DNA of 64,000 bases from Farysia itapuensis (taxonomy: Eukaryota > Basidiomycota > Ustilaginomycetes > Ustilaginales > Ustilaginaceae). Each line of letters opens with the position of its first letter. Positions within the stretch are counted from its first letter, which is position 1. Shown piece after piece: positions 28,760-38,306 of the stretch. The notes beneath the pieces are model-generated. The model saw nothing but the letters and a program-made list of their open reading frames with translations. It made no database searches and was not told the DNA's origin. A program made the position numbers and the translations under genes. The stretch spans positions 186,001 through 250,000 of the forward strand of contig JALBYC010000003.1 in NCBI GenBank assembly GCA_023212645.1, in the 5' to 3' direction.

Positions 28760-29425
28760 TTGACTATCTACGTCACTCTCTCAAAGACGCCTAGCCAACG
28801 CAGAATCTGCAGATGTGGCGTTTGCAAAGGACAGAAGGTGGTTGCTGCTAGGACTGAACGCGATCATCGTCTTACTCAGCTTGCAGGCATTCGCAGAATT
28901 TTGGACGATGCTGAGCGTCACAAACGTACGCTGGAGATGGATGCTCTCTACTCTGGAGTGCCGATCGAGGAATTTATGACTCGCAATGCAGTCAACAAAA
29001 AAGCGGTACTGCAAGCTGAAGTCGATCCGGAAGCCCCTGTTCTACCAAGTACGACCAATTCTGACGCGGAAGACAAACAGCGTTCAGGAACAATGGACGA
29101 CCTGCATCCTGCAACATCTGACGAACAGAATTTTGGCAGTCGCAGTCAAGCTGATCAGGTCCTTAGCGATCACACTCAAGGTGATCAGGTATTAGGCAGT
29201 GACAATCAAGCTGGTCAGATCCCAGGCAGTCGCAGCGAAGCTCATCAGGATGGACACAGTCACAGCCAAGCTCATCAGACCCTTGTCCGTGACAATCAAG
29301 CTGGTCAGATCCAGGACAGTCACGGTCAAGCCGTTCAAGTCGAACAGGGAAAGCGCAAAAGGTCAACATGCTCTCCCGAGGTGCCGATTGCGCCGACAAG
29401 GCAGTTGCGTAGCCGTATCTCTTAA
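28760..29425 (+). pseudogene. Decayed transposase-like fragment with zinc-binding motif and repeat tail
   Basis: An open frame of 222 codons has no ATG before codon 60. Its start reads QRRICRCGVCKGQKVVAARTERDHR, a C-x-C-x2-C-x-G followed by R-T-x3-H. This resembles the zinc-knuckle leader of Tnp2/KDZ-type transposases abundant in basidiomycetes, although I recognise no catalytic domain. After a helix (IRRILDDAERHKRTLEMDALYSG) comes a neutral linker and a tract of seven 10-residue repeats of the form S-x-x-Q-A-x-Q. The end is basic (GKRKRSTCSPEVPIAPTRQLRSRIS). I read it as a relic of a mobile element; a lineage-specific host gene starting at 28937 is the alternative. No signal peptide. Confidence 0.4.
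29135..29344 (+). repeat. 30-bp minisatellite, seven degenerate units
   Basis: Seven consecutive 30-bp units can be lined up by eye, each containing a core like CAGTCGCAGTCAAGCTGATC with one to several changes, in phase with the surrounding frame. Each unit encodes ten residues, with Gln and Ala at fixed places. Units 3 and 6 share GTGACAATCAAGCTGGTCAG. The drift between units suggests an old array. Confidence 0.8.
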
Positions 29426-29710
29426 ATGTCCGACGCGCCAGCTGCAATAGGCAAAGGTTGCAGCTCATAGGAACAGTCACACGAAGCCGGAAAAGGACCT
29501 AGGCCAGCTTCGAAAGCAATACTAGAGCCAGTACTATCGAGAAACTAGATGATTCGGCAGCTGCCTCGATGAGCAGGCGAGAGTGGATCTGAGGATGCGC
29601 GACTGGAGGCAGTGGTGACCACCGCGTGAAGTGAGGTTATACAGGTACTTCAAAAATACCTCAAAACGCATCCTCAAACGTTCGAAGATTTTTCTAGTCC
29701 AACTAGTTCA

Positions 29711-30378
29711 CTACTTCACACGATCGAAAAAAGTCCCGTTGACGAAGACTATGGGTCCCGGGGCTTGCTTGGCTCTGATCTTGAGCGCTGTGTCGTTTGA
29801 CGACTGAACGCCGCCGTGAGGCTTTGTAAGGGCGATTGTGCGTGTTTTTCCTGTCTACCGTTTGACATAACTTGAAGCATGAAGCAAACATCGACATTAT
29901 GTCAGTATTTTCCCGCCCAGGGGGAGGTGAAGACAGGTAATATTACTTACGTGCTGGCATGGCTGTTGATTGTCCTTCCCCAACTTCACCGCTTTCCATC
30001 AATTTCGCTTGCTGCTGTTGCGATTGACCTTGCTTGATCATGAAATTACGCTTTTTCGCCGTGTTGTCCGTCTTGACACGGTAGTATCCAAACCCCGCCA
30101 CAACGACCAAGGCCGCCCATCTGAAGAGCACAGTCAGTCTTAGTGCACCTGGTCACTGATGGTGACTCGAGACCTGCTTACCCATAGAAGATGGTGCGTG
30201 GATGATTGAAGCCGATTTTTTGCTTCGTTGAAGGGTGCAGTGAAGCATCTCTTTGGCTCTGGTTCGACAGCCTTGTCGATGTACTCAGCCAGCGCGATGC
30301 ATGCGCGTGCCGTATGGCCGACGGGGTACGACGGAACTGCAGTGCTGTCATCGGCGGAGCTGACGTCGGTAGTGACAT
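29711..30378 (-). CDS. Small mitochondrial-type membrane protein, three exons
   Basis: Exons 30378-30182, 30120-29951 and 29850-29711 sum to 169 codons, all with GT-AG borders. The 168-residue protein starts MSLPTSAPPMTALQFRRTPS. Residues 1-50 are basic, Ser-rich and almost without acidic residues, as in a mitochondrial presequence (HASRWLSTSTRLSNQ). A short conserved-looking block GFNHPRTIFYG leads over the splice into one helix, WAALVVVAGFGYYRV (about residues 67-81). A Lys/Gln-rich matrix-side or intermembrane tail follows. Exon 3 adds about 45 residues and ends PIVFVNGTFFDRVK. If the second intron is retained the protein ends at MPARK with a stop near 29943. No named family was recognised. 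Confidence 0.65.
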
Positions 30379-30507
30379 GCTTTGATAGCTAGACCCAGGG
30401 AAAAAAAAGGCTGTGCATCGAGTGGACGTGTGGACCCTGAACCCTGTGTCAACTGCTTATTTATCAGTGCTAAGTGCCAACCTTGTCTGCCTGGCCGTGT
30501 CACCATC

Positions 30508-32040
30508 ATGGCTTTGGACGCTTCTCTGTTCACCTTGCACTTTGTTCGGCGTAGAACAGAGCCATGGGTGGTCGACATTTATGCTGTCACGACCCCGCCG
30601 GCTAACTCAAGATATGCACCGCCATTACCCGACAAAGACGGCAGCAGCTCGTCGTCCAAGCCAACACCGTTCACAGGCACCATTCCCGATGTTGCAGCAC
30701 AGCGAGCTCGTGCGCTCGACGCTATGACCTACACCTCCCAGTCACCGCAATACACCCGGATACGTGCGACGAATGCCGCGCGGTACTCTACCATTCTTCT
30801 GGACGGATTACTGCCAGACTGTCTGCTCGCATCTGTTACAGACTTCAGCACTTCAGCTCGGAAACGCACTATACACCTTTACAATCCAGATACTCAGACC
30901 GAGCTCGAGAAGCGCTCCATGACTTTTCAGCAGTCGTACCGACTCAACTACGCCAACGAAGAGTTTGTGTGGAAGCGTGACGGCACTCGTGGGAAGCATG
31001 CTAGCTACACCTGCGATGTCGTACGCAAGCCAGATCCAAATGTCCTTGCAGCCCAGTACAGACCATCAGCTGGCAAAACCAAACCTGGCATCATGCAGCT
31101 GATGGACTACAATCTCGATCGGCTCGACGTCGAGGATCGAAAGGGGCTAGAAGTGGCGCTTGTCATGTCACTCAGTACGTTGCTCGATCAGGAGTTTGAC
31201 GAAGAGCTGGCAGCCAGTGGCGAGCCGAACCTATACATCTGTACCAGCGGGCTACCGACCGATATCAGCATGCTCGGTAACTCGGCTGCTTGGCAAGAAG
31301 CCGATCAACGCTCTCGACACAGTCAAGCAGTGCTTCCAGGTACATCGGCGCAGCATTCATCTACCGACCTCGCACCGGAGCTCGTCGCTGACTTGGAGCC
31401 AAACGAGTTACTCATCTCCAAATGGGGGACGGCGGAGGAGTACACTTCCCATGCGATCAGGCTGCTGAGAAGTGACAGCGCTGGTCAGGCCATGTATCTG
31501 ATAGTCTTACGGTCTGATACACCCGAAACCACTCAGAAAACAGTCCAGATCGCCGCCGCCATCAAAGCGGCCTACTTCCGTTTAGACGAAGATGCAAAAG
31601 GTACCATGCACGGACGAACTCCAACTCAGCAGCCTGTAGAGGAGGAGCTGTATCAATATATTCAAACACTTGATGACGAGTCGATAGCCACGACTCCGAG
31701 TCCTGAGGCTGCCGGATCCGCGCATCCAACGCCGTCGAAGAAGCGGATCATCAAGCTCGATCCACCGTCACCCGAGTCCACATCTCCGCCATCGAAGGCA
31801 AAGCTATACACGCCTCCGTCCAAACTCAAGATCATTCTGTCCAAAGAGAGAATCCAAGAGCTGGAACCCAAGCTGCCTAGCTCCGCCTTAGCATCGCCGC
31901 CGGCGAACAGCAATTCGCTCCTCGCGCCTCCGCACAGCGTCCCTGCTCGCCCAGCTTCTCCGAGCACACATTCGCACAACTCCAGTCCCAACAAGCCAAG
32001 CAAAGGCAAAGCGCTGCTCAATAAGCTAGGCATTCACTAA
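30508..32040 (+). CDS. Unknown protein, possible tubby/LURP-one-like fold, Pro/Ser-rich tail
   Basis: The protein has 510 residues starting MALDASLFTLHFVRRRTEPW; the frame reaches back to 30382 with no ATG. The first 250 residues have alternating beta-like strands: YSTILLDGLLPDCLLASV, RTIHLYNPDTQTEL, FQQSYRLNYANEEFVWKRDG, SYTCDVVRKPDPNVLAAQYRP and IMQLMDYNLDRLDVEDRKGLEVALVMSLSTLLD. The pattern (short ligand-like strand pairs, then a final helix) recalls LURP-one or tubby-like barrels of fungi, which is only a guess. The tail from about residue 420 is Pro/Ser/Lys-rich and ends PSKGKALLNKLGIH. The tail is 51 bp from the convergent SYLF-HAD gene. Confidence 0.62.
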   Translation: MALDASLFTLHFVRRRTEPWVVDIYAVTTPPANSRYAPPLPDKDGSSSSSKPTPFTGTIPDVAAQRARALDAMTYTSQSPQYTRIRATNAARYSTILLDGLLPDCLLASVTDFSTSARKRTIHLYNPDTQTELEKRSMTFQQSYRLNYANEEFVWKRDGTRGKHASYTCDVVRKPDPNVLAAQYRPSAGKTKPGIMQLMDYNLDRLDVEDRKGLEVALVMSLSTLLDQEFDEELAASGEPNLYICTSGLPTDISMLGNSAAWQEADQRSRHSQAVLPGTSAQHSSTDLAPELVADLEPNELLISKWGTAEEYTSHAIRLLRSDSAGQAMYLIVLRSDTPETTQKTVQIAAAIKAAYFRLDEDAKGTMHGRTPTQQPVEEELYQYIQTLDDESIATTPSPEAAGSAHPTPSKKRIIKLDPPSPESTSPPSKAKLYTPPSKLKIILSKERIQELEPKLPSSALASPPANSNSLLAPPHSVPARPASPSTHSHNSSPNKPSKGKALLNKLGIH

Positions 32041-32091
32041 GCACATCTCCTGATAGGTCAAAGCCATTCGAAACTTTAACTTCTGATTGAA

Positions 32092-34716
32092 CTACTGAGA
32101 AAGCTGGGCATCGAGAATCTTCTTGAGAACGTCGAGAGCCTCGTTCCAGTCTCGAACCGTGATCAACATTGGCCTGTGCTCATCTTCAGCTTCGGCGGTG
32201 CTACGGGGCTGGAACGCAGAGGCAGAGACCAACTTGTCGCCCAGCTTGACGCGGTGAATAGTGTCGAGCAGACTCTCGTTGCCGCCCATCAGCAGGCCGT
32301 AATCGGCTTGCAAAAGACAGGGCAGATCCGTGTTGGAATCTCCGACGTATACCGACACTGGATTTGACCTTGTTGAAGCTTGTGTCTGCAGTTGTGACAG
32401 CACGTTCTCAAGAATAGCTTGCTTGTGTAAGCCAGTACGGATGCTGCCGCTTGCGTCCTCGTCGTTTTGCGACGCTGCTGCGTTCGACTTGGTCAGCTTG
32501 CCCGTGCCGTGACCTTCAGCATCCATCTCGATTTCATTTGCAAAAATTTTGTTGGGAGCGACGAGCCGCTCTTTGCCGGCAGCATGTTCAAGGGCACGTT
32601 GGATAAAGTTGGCGCTCCAGCCAACGGAGATGATATGCGAGACGATCAAACCCCTCTGCGTCTCAGCTTCGAGCCATGAAGCAGTACCACTCCAGCCTTC
32701 TCGCAATTGGACGTCGCTTGCACGAGAAAGCAGATCTGTCAGCTTGACACCTTTGAACAATTGACCTTGCTCAACACGTGCCACAGATACTTGCTCGACA
32801 CCGTCCAATCCATCTAAGAATGCGATCTGGCGGTCGACGGTATCCCTCTCTCCGAAGGATTTGGTGTATTCTTCCATGTCGGCCATGTATGCGTCCGTAT
32901 ACGACGAAAAGTCGGGACCGACAAGCTGGGTGCCGGCTGGTGGGGCTACGTGAGACAGGGTATCGTGTGATGAAATTGTCTCGTCCCAATCCATGAATAC
33001 GACCATCTTCGGCACAAACGTCTGACCTGCAGCTTGAGACTGTTTCAGGGCGGCAGCCGCTGCTGCTCGTCTCGGCGGACGGGATGGCGGAGCGGACAAA
33101 GATCCAGAGCGGGACATGGTCTCGCTGCCAATCGTGTTCAAGTGCCCCTGCCCATGACCTTGAGAAGAGGTGGTGTCGATCGGGTTGGGAGACATCGAAC
33201 GGATAGAGCCGTCTTCATGTTCGGTAGGGTGTGTTGCCAGGGTCGGAACCGAGTCCACCGCAGTCCAGCCCTTCTTCATTTCATGTGAGTCATCAGCGTC
33301 TGCAGACGGATGACCTGCTGGATAGGCTGGTGGAGCCTCTTCAGGCTTTGAACTCCAATCGCTCACGTCTAGGAGATCTGCCCGTGCGCGTGCAGGCAGC
33401 GGTGGCTTCTGCTCATCGTCCAAGCTGATCTCCGCCAAACCTTCGTGATCCGGCTCCTGCGGTGGGCTGGTCTCTGCAGAGCCAGACGCATCAAGTGGTG
33501 GCGCGACTCGTCTCTTTCCGCCGCGATTTGCTCCTCTATTGGTAAAGTACTTGTCAACGGTGCGATGTCTGGGTGGCGGTGGGAGAGCAAAGATTTCCTC
33601 ACGCTCTTTAGCGGCTGCAGCTTTAGCTTCTTCCTGCATCTTCTTGTCCAGCGCCAGGTCAAAGTCATCTGGAATACCGGCTTGTTCGAGCGCTTCGAGT
33701 TCTTCCGGCGTTGGTGGCAGCTTCAGACGTTCGCCTTCCTCGACGAGTCCCACAGAAGCCTCGCCTTGCAGCTCCTTGACAGCCACGTTTGGCGGTGCGT
33801 GAACAGTCTCGTATATTGTGCGTTCGAGGGAGTCTCCCTGGGCCACACCTGTCTCGGCATCTCGGAGAGCTCGATACAGCGGCTCCACAATGGGGGGTGT
33901 ACGAACTTTGCCTTCGAAGATGTCAGTGGCGGTGACGCCTGGCCAGTAGTAGATACGTTCGTTCTCGTCGAAGCGATGCAAGAATGCTTGCGCCATCGCT
34001 TCCACGCCGCCGTACAGGCCTCTGCTGCGTACGTACGAGTAGACAGGAACACGGTCAAGTCCAATCTCGCCCGAGATACCAGCCCCAAAGGGACCGGCGG
34101 CAACAGCCGTCTCGGCTCCAAGCGTCACCTTGTGCGACTTGAATGCCTCCATGGCCTTTTCGGTGTTGATGACAAGAATGACGTCAAAGATGTCGAAACC
34201 CAGCAACAAGCCAACAGAGAGATTGTTGGGTGAGATAGAGCTGGGAGCACTCCAGCTACCATCTGGTCTTCGTGCAAGCATAAGCCCAGCTCCGCCTGCT
34301 CCACCAAAGGGTGCAATACCACTGCGCATAGCGGTGTAGATCACGATACCCTTGGCGCGCTGCATGACCTTGGGCGGAATCTTGCGGAGTACTTTGCGCT
34401 TCTTTGTCATGAAAGTGGACTTGCCAGCTGCGTCTTTTGTTGACACGGTGCTTTCTTCCGTTTTGCTCGCCTGCACACCCTCCACGGTGAAGGCGCGCAG
34501 GATGCGTTCGCACTTGGTGATTTCCTCAGGAAAGTCGTTGGATTTGGGCCAGAACCGCTCGCCTCCTATCTTGGCCGAAGCGCCATTGGCGTAGCCAGAG
34601 GCCCAATCAGACACAACGATGGACTTGTCAAAGGCTGTCTTGCCCCATCGCTTCCATCGACTGTCTCCGCCTGCGGAAGACGAGGAGGAGGATGCCTCGT
34701 TCTTGCTATTGGCCAT
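32092..34716 (-). CDS. SYLF (YSC84/SH3YL1) lipid-binding domain fused to a HAD-family phosphatase
   Basis: A single open frame of 874 residues. Residues of about 60-295 are a SYLF domain: FPEEITKCERILRAF, IPPKVMQRAKGIVIYTAMRSG, FGGAGGAGLMLARR, GWxAPSSI-like SWSAPSSI, the GLLLGFDIFDVILVINTEKAM block and GAETAVAAGPFGAGIS. SYLF domains bind phosphoinositides and actin at endocytic sites. Residues 300-560 are an acidic, Pro/Ser-rich linker. From MDWDETISSHDT (575-586) a HAD hydrolase begins, with nucleophile Asp 576 and acid/base Asp 578. It continues with SVGWSANFIQRAL and finishes with VYVGDSNTDLPCLLQADYGLLMGG (about 800). The HAD half resembles small fungal phosphatases of the thiamine-phosphate or PHOSPHO type. 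In many fungi YSC84 instead ends in an SH3 domain. Substrate unknown. Confidence 0.85.
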   Translation of the reverse strand: MANSKNEASSSSSSAGGDSRWKRWGKTAFDKSIVVSDWASGYANGASAKIGGERFWPKSNDFPEEITKCERILRAFTVEGVQASKTEESTVSTKDAAGKSTFMTKKRKVLRKIPPKVMQRAKGIVIYTAMRSGIAPFGGAGGAGLMLARRPDGSWSAPSSISPNNLSVGLLLGFDIFDVILVINTEKAMEAFKSHKVTLGAETAVAAGPFGAGISGEIGLDRVPVYSYVRSRGLYGGVEAMAQAFLHRFDENERIYYWPGVTATDIFEGKVRTPPIVEPLYRALRDAETGVAQGDSLERTIYETVHAPPNVAVKELQGEASVGLVEEGERLKLPPTPEELEALEQAGIPDDFDLALDKKMQEEAKAAAAKEREEIFALPPPPRHRTVDKYFTNRGANRGGKRRVAPPLDASGSAETSPPQEPDHEGLAEISLDDEQKPPLPARARADLLDVSDWSSKPEEAPPAYPAGHPSADADDSHEMKKGWTAVDSVPTLATHPTEHEDGSIRSMSPNPIDTTSSQGHGQGHLNTIGSETMSRSGSLSAPPSRPPRRAAAAAALKQSQAAGQTFVPKMVVFMDWDETISSHDTLSHVAPPAGTQLVGPDFSSYTDAYMADMEEYTKSFGERDTVDRQIAFLDGLDGVEQVSVARVEQGQLFKGVKLTDLLSRASDVQLREGWSGTASWLEAETQRGLIVSHIISVGWSANFIQRALEHAAGKERLVAPNKIFANEIEMDAEGHGTGKLTKSNAAASQNDEDASGSIRTGLHKQAILENVLSQLQTQASTRSNPVSVYVGDSNTDLPCLLQADYGLLMGGNESLLDTIHRVKLGDKLVSASAFQPRSTAEAEDEHRPMLITVRDWNEALDVLKKILDAQLSQ

Positions 34717-35135
34717 CCTGAGATGTGATGTGGTAGTCTGCTGAGGACCAGAGCCACGCAGATGATGACCGTCTTACGGATAAGCTTCCTCACTGCCACA
34801 GCAGGTCAACGCATGGTCCTAAATTTGGTTTCAAACGGATCGACATTTCCGACCTTTCCGCGGAGACGAGTTTGTTAGACTCGAATTTGTGCCTCGGCTA
34901 TACATTCTTGACATACGCGCCGAGTTCCGAATTAGCGTGTGTGTGTCATTGGCTGGACCGGTTAAGAAGATCTGCCGGCTCGTGGCTCTCAAGCGTCCCG
35001 GTGATTTTTTTCTCTCCAGTGGAGGCTTCGTCCACCTTCTTTGGTATATTGAACCACGTCCTTCCGGATTTAAGAGAGTAGACATAAAGGCAGTTGCTTC
35101 AGCCTATCTTCTTGTTCGCCCACACAACAACAGAC
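34717..35135. promoter_or_regulatory. Divergent promoter region of SYLF-HAD and MDR reductase genes
   Basis: About 420 bp between divergent starts. A short open frame here is not supported by motifs. A GTGTGTGTC run occurs at about 34939. No clear TATA was found for either gene. Confidence 0.35.
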
Positions 35136-36254
35136 ATGGTTACCAATCATCAGATCCTCTTCAACAAGGTTGCCGCTCATGGCTTGCCTAAGCCTGGCGA
35201 GACAACACGCCCTGGATCCCAGGAACTCGACATTGACAATGTTCCGCTCAACGGCGGTGTGCTTACTCGCAATGTCGCCGTATCTCTAGACCCAACAATG
35301 CGCAACCGCATGAAGGGCGATCCCACCTACTTCTCACCTCCTTACGTCGAAGGCAAACCCGTGACCGCCATTGGCATTGCCGAGGTCTACCGTTCTGAGC
35401 TTGACTCTTTCAAGAAAGGTGATGTGGTGTTCGTTTGGTCGCTTGGTATCGAGGAGTACACCCTACACCCTGCCGAGGCAGCCAAGCAAACGTTCCGCAA
35501 GTTCGACAAAGCACAGCTCGAGAATGGACTTTCGATTACCACCTACCTTGGCGCAGCAGGCATGCCTGGTATGACCGCTTACATGTCGATCAAAGAAATC
35601 ATTGGCGACATGAAATCTGGCAACAAGATGTTTGTCTCTGGTGCAGCCGGCGCTGTCGGACAGCTTGTCATTCAGCTCGCTCACCAAGCAGGTGTCAAAG
35701 TCATCGCCTCTGCCGGCACTGACGAAAAGTGCGAGTACGTCAAGACACTCGGTGCTGACGAGACCATCAACTACAAGACCGAAAGCATCAACGACAAGCT
35801 GGCCAAATTTGCTGGCGATACTGGTATCCACTACTACTACGACAACGTTGGAGGCGAGCAACTGGAGGCTTACATTGCCAACGCTGCCCGCTATGGCATC
35901 ATTGTGGCATGTGGTTACATTTCTGGCTACAATGCTGAGAAGCCAGAGGACGTTCACTACCCAAAGAACCTCTTCAAAGTCGTTGCTAAGGAGCTCAAGT
36001 ATCAGGGCTTCATCGTATCTAGCTTTTTGCCCAAGTGGCTGGGACAGTTCATGCAGGAGGTCCCAGAGATGCTTGCACAGGGCAAATTGACCAATCGAGA
36101 AGATGTCACTTTCGGTGTTCTTGGTGCCGAAGACGCATTCCTCCGCCTTTTCACCGGCGACAACCAAGGAAAGGTAGCTGTCCTCATCGACACCGAGCGA
36201 GCCGAACGATGGAACCTGAAGAGTGTCATGGACAAGTCCAAGGTCTGGAAGTAG
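35136..36254 (+). CDS. NADP-dependent alkenal/one oxidoreductase of the MDR (zinc-free) family
   Basis: The protein has 372 residues starting MVTNHQILFNKVAAHGLPKPG. It lacks the zinc ligands of alcohol dehydrogenases. It has the double-bond-reductase pattern: LTRNVAVSLDPTMRNRM, GIAEVYRSELDSFKKGDVVF, AAGMPGMTAYMSIKEI, the Rossmann motif FVSGAAGAVGQLVIQLA (about residue 170, A-x-x-G-x-x-G), GADETINYK and YYDNVGGEQLEAY. Such enzymes reduce 2-alkenals, prostaglandin or leukotriene derivatives, or lipid-peroxidation aldehydes with NADPH. The encoded C-terminus ends KSVMDKSKVWK. Codon use is biased to C-ending codons, suggesting strong expression. Confidence 0.9.
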   Translation: MVTNHQILFNKVAAHGLPKPGETTRPGSQELDIDNVPLNGGVLTRNVAVSLDPTMRNRMKGDPTYFSPPYVEGKPVTAIGIAEVYRSELDSFKKGDVVFVWSLGIEEYTLHPAEAAKQTFRKFDKAQLENGLSITTYLGAAGMPGMTAYMSIKEIIGDMKSGNKMFVSGAAGAVGQLVIQLAHQAGVKVIASAGTDEKCEYVKTLGADETINYKTESINDKLAKFAGDTGIHYYYDNVGGEQLEAYIANAARYGIIVACGYISGYNAEKPEDVHYPKNLFKVVAKELKYQGFIVSSFLPKWLGQFMQEVPEMLAQGKLTNREDVTFGVLGAEDAFLRLFTGDNQGKVAVLIDTERAERWNLKSVMDKSKVWK

Positions 36255-36384
36255 TAAAATCAGCGGTGATAATATAGAGCATTCACGCAAACTCTAAGAC
36301 AATGCATACTTGTCCAGGCATTGCCACGTCGCCTGAAAGGCTCTATTGCCGTGTATGGTTTGTGGCTCTGTGCACATCAGAATG

Positions 36385-37281
36385 TCATATTGATGGCGTG
36401 CCTTTGATGACAAGCGGCACCATGGCACCTGTGGACGGATTGATCGGGAAATGATTGGCGACGCGAAACAGGCTCTGCATGACGCCCGAGTGTGAGGTAA
36501 GGCCTATCACACTATCCTCAGTGCTATTCCAGACGTCTTCGAGCGCTGCGTGAATGCGATGGTCCAGATGGGTTTCACTTTCTCGTGTAGGTGTCCATAG
36601 AGGGTCGGTTTCGGCGAATTGCGACTCAAAGTCTGCTGTGGGAAAAGCTCTGTGTATTTCGGATTTGGTTCGGCGTTGGTCACAGGTGTGTTCGCCATAG
36701 TGCTCGCGGAAACCTTCTTTAATAAGAGGTCGTAAAGCTACAACATCTTTGTAGGCTTCCTCGAGCGTGAATATGGCTCTACTGAGCGGGGATGCAAATA
36801 ATGCTGTGGGCAGTGGCGGAGCATCGGCCCGAGCAAGAAAAGACTTCCACCCCTTGTTGACTTCCTGTGCCTGTTGGATTCCCAGTGGTGTCAGTAGGGC
36901 GTCTGGTCCCCACGAGATTTCCCCATTGCCATTGAGCTTCGACCAGTGAGCGTCCCAGTCGGCAGTACCGTACTCAGCCTCGGCGACATTGTGATACCCC
37001 TGACCGTGTCGATTGGCGAACAGCAGCTTATAGCTTGACCCGTGAGTAGCCGCAGTATTCAGCTCGCTCAAAGTGTCTACAAGGTCGGCCCAAGTCTTGC
37101 CCGTCTTGAGTCCAAAATTGTCCGCTACCGGCGGTAGTGACTGAGGCTCGTCGTCAGCGCTGTCGTACTTGAAAAAACCTGCAGGTGTCTGTGATCATGC
37201 CCGGCAGTATTAGTGGCCGAGTGCTTGATCTCAGAATCTCTTCGGATCACATACCGAAAATGTATAGTGATGCTTGGCCAT
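36385..37281 (-). CDS. Histidine phosphatase (phosphoglycerate-mutase-like), two exons
   Basis: Exon 1 is only 27 bp (37281-37255, MAKHHYTFS); exon 2 runs 37188-36385 after a 66-bp GT-AG intron. Together they give 276 residues. The splice creates the family's typical start YTFSTPAGFFKYDS. Catalytic motif LLFANRHGQGYHN (His about 70), then LTPLGIQQAQEVNKGW, ASPLSRAIFT (second Arg), the acid-loop region FREHYGEHTCDQRR (Glu) and GLTSHSGVMQSL (second His). This is the group of fungal phosphatases, often called PGM domain proteins, that act on sugar or other small phosphates rather than true mutases. The alternative acceptor 10 bp downstream breaks the frame, so the chosen one is well supported. 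Confidence 0.88.
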
Positions 37282-37499
37282 AGCGCCGTTCTTGAAGGGA
37301 CAGAATGGTGAGCAGGAGAAAGTCGCATGCAGGGTCAAATGCACAAGCTGCACAGGCCCGAAATCTGAACAATCACAATGTGAATCGTCAAGTGGAGCTT
37401 GAACTTTACCACTGACCTCGGACGTTTTTGCACACAGCATGCATACGAGACAAATAGATTACAAGCTAGTAGCACGGATAACAGACAACAACAGAGCAT

Positions 37500-38306
37500 T
37501 TACGAAGGAGGGGGACCAAGTATGGCGCCACCATTGGTGCTAATAGTTTGGCCCGTGGTGTTCGTGTCTTTCATCAGGTATAGGTAGGCCTGTGCAACTT
37601 CAGCTGGGCTGGCGACGTGATGGGTGAGGGCCTGAGACGCCATGTGGCTCATCATACCGTCCCGCTGGTCCTTGGGCATCGAGTCCCACATCTCGGTTAC
37701 AACTCCGCCGGGAGAGACGGCGTTAACGCGCAAATTCTTGGACGAGAGGTCGAGAGCAAGATTGCGAGCCAGACCGGGAAGACCAGCAGCAAAACTAGTG
37801 GGGATCGACCAGCCAGGCAGTGGCTTTTCAGCCACACTGCCAGTGGTCAGAATCACACTGCCGCCAGAATTGAGGTAGCTGCCGTACACGGCGTTCTTGA
37901 CGGCGAGAATAGCGGAAAAGAGACGAATCTCGCCCGCTTTGACAATCGATTCGTACGTGGCCGCTTCAAGGCCTCCAAGCGAGAGAGCATCGGCAGATGT
38001 GTAGACGAGATGATCAAATTTACCGACCTTGTCGAAGAAGGTCTTGAGCTCGGCTTCGACGCCGCTTCCAGCCAGATTGATGGGGAATCCAGTGACTCGC
38101 GACTTGTCAGCATTGAACTGCGACTTGGGGTCCGAGAGTCGCTCGATGGCCTGTTCTACTCGCCCCTTATTGCTCGAAGCAATGGCGACAGATCCGCCTT
38201 CTTCCATGACCGCGGAGGCCACGGCAAAACCGATACCGGAGGTACCTCCGAGTACAACGACCTTCTTGCCATGGAGCTGATTAGCTACTTTGGGTTGAGC
38301 GGACAT
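37500..38306 (-). CDS. Short-chain dehydrogenase/reductase lacking the usual Tyr-x3-Lys
   Basis: The protein has 268 residues and no intron. The N-terminal NAD(P) motif VVLGGTSGIGFAVASAVMEEG is intact, as are the SSNKGR site (NADP preference) and the substrate strand GGSVILTTGSVAEKP, with the catalytic Ser. The following stretch, PGWSIPTSFAAGLPGLARNLALDL, has no Tyr-x-x-x-Lys where the active site should be. The end, RVNAVSPGGVVTEMWD, is normal. Some fungal SDRs of the same type have Trp or other residues here, so the enzyme may act by a different mechanism or only bind the cofactor. CTATATAA at 38362-38368 lies about 55 bp upstream. Confidence 0.85.
   Translation of the reverse strand: MSAQPKVANQLHGKKVVVLGGTSGIGFAVASAVMEEGGSVAIASSNKGRVEQAIERLSDPKSQFNADKSRVTGFPINLAGSGVEAELKTFFDKVGKFDHLVYTSADALSLGGLEAATYESIVKAGEIRLFSAILAVKNAVYGSYLNSGGSVILTTGSVAEKPLPGWSIPTSFAAGLPGLARNLALDLSSKNLRVNAVSPGGVVTEMWDSMPKDQRDGMMSHMASQALTHHVASPAEVAQAYLYLMKDTNTTGQTISTNGGAILGPPPS

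Noticed and set aside
28937..29425. Calling the repeat-bearing frame an intact host gene from its first ATG
   Set aside because: The zinc motif lies before this ATG and the frame has no complete domain; a decayed element fits better.
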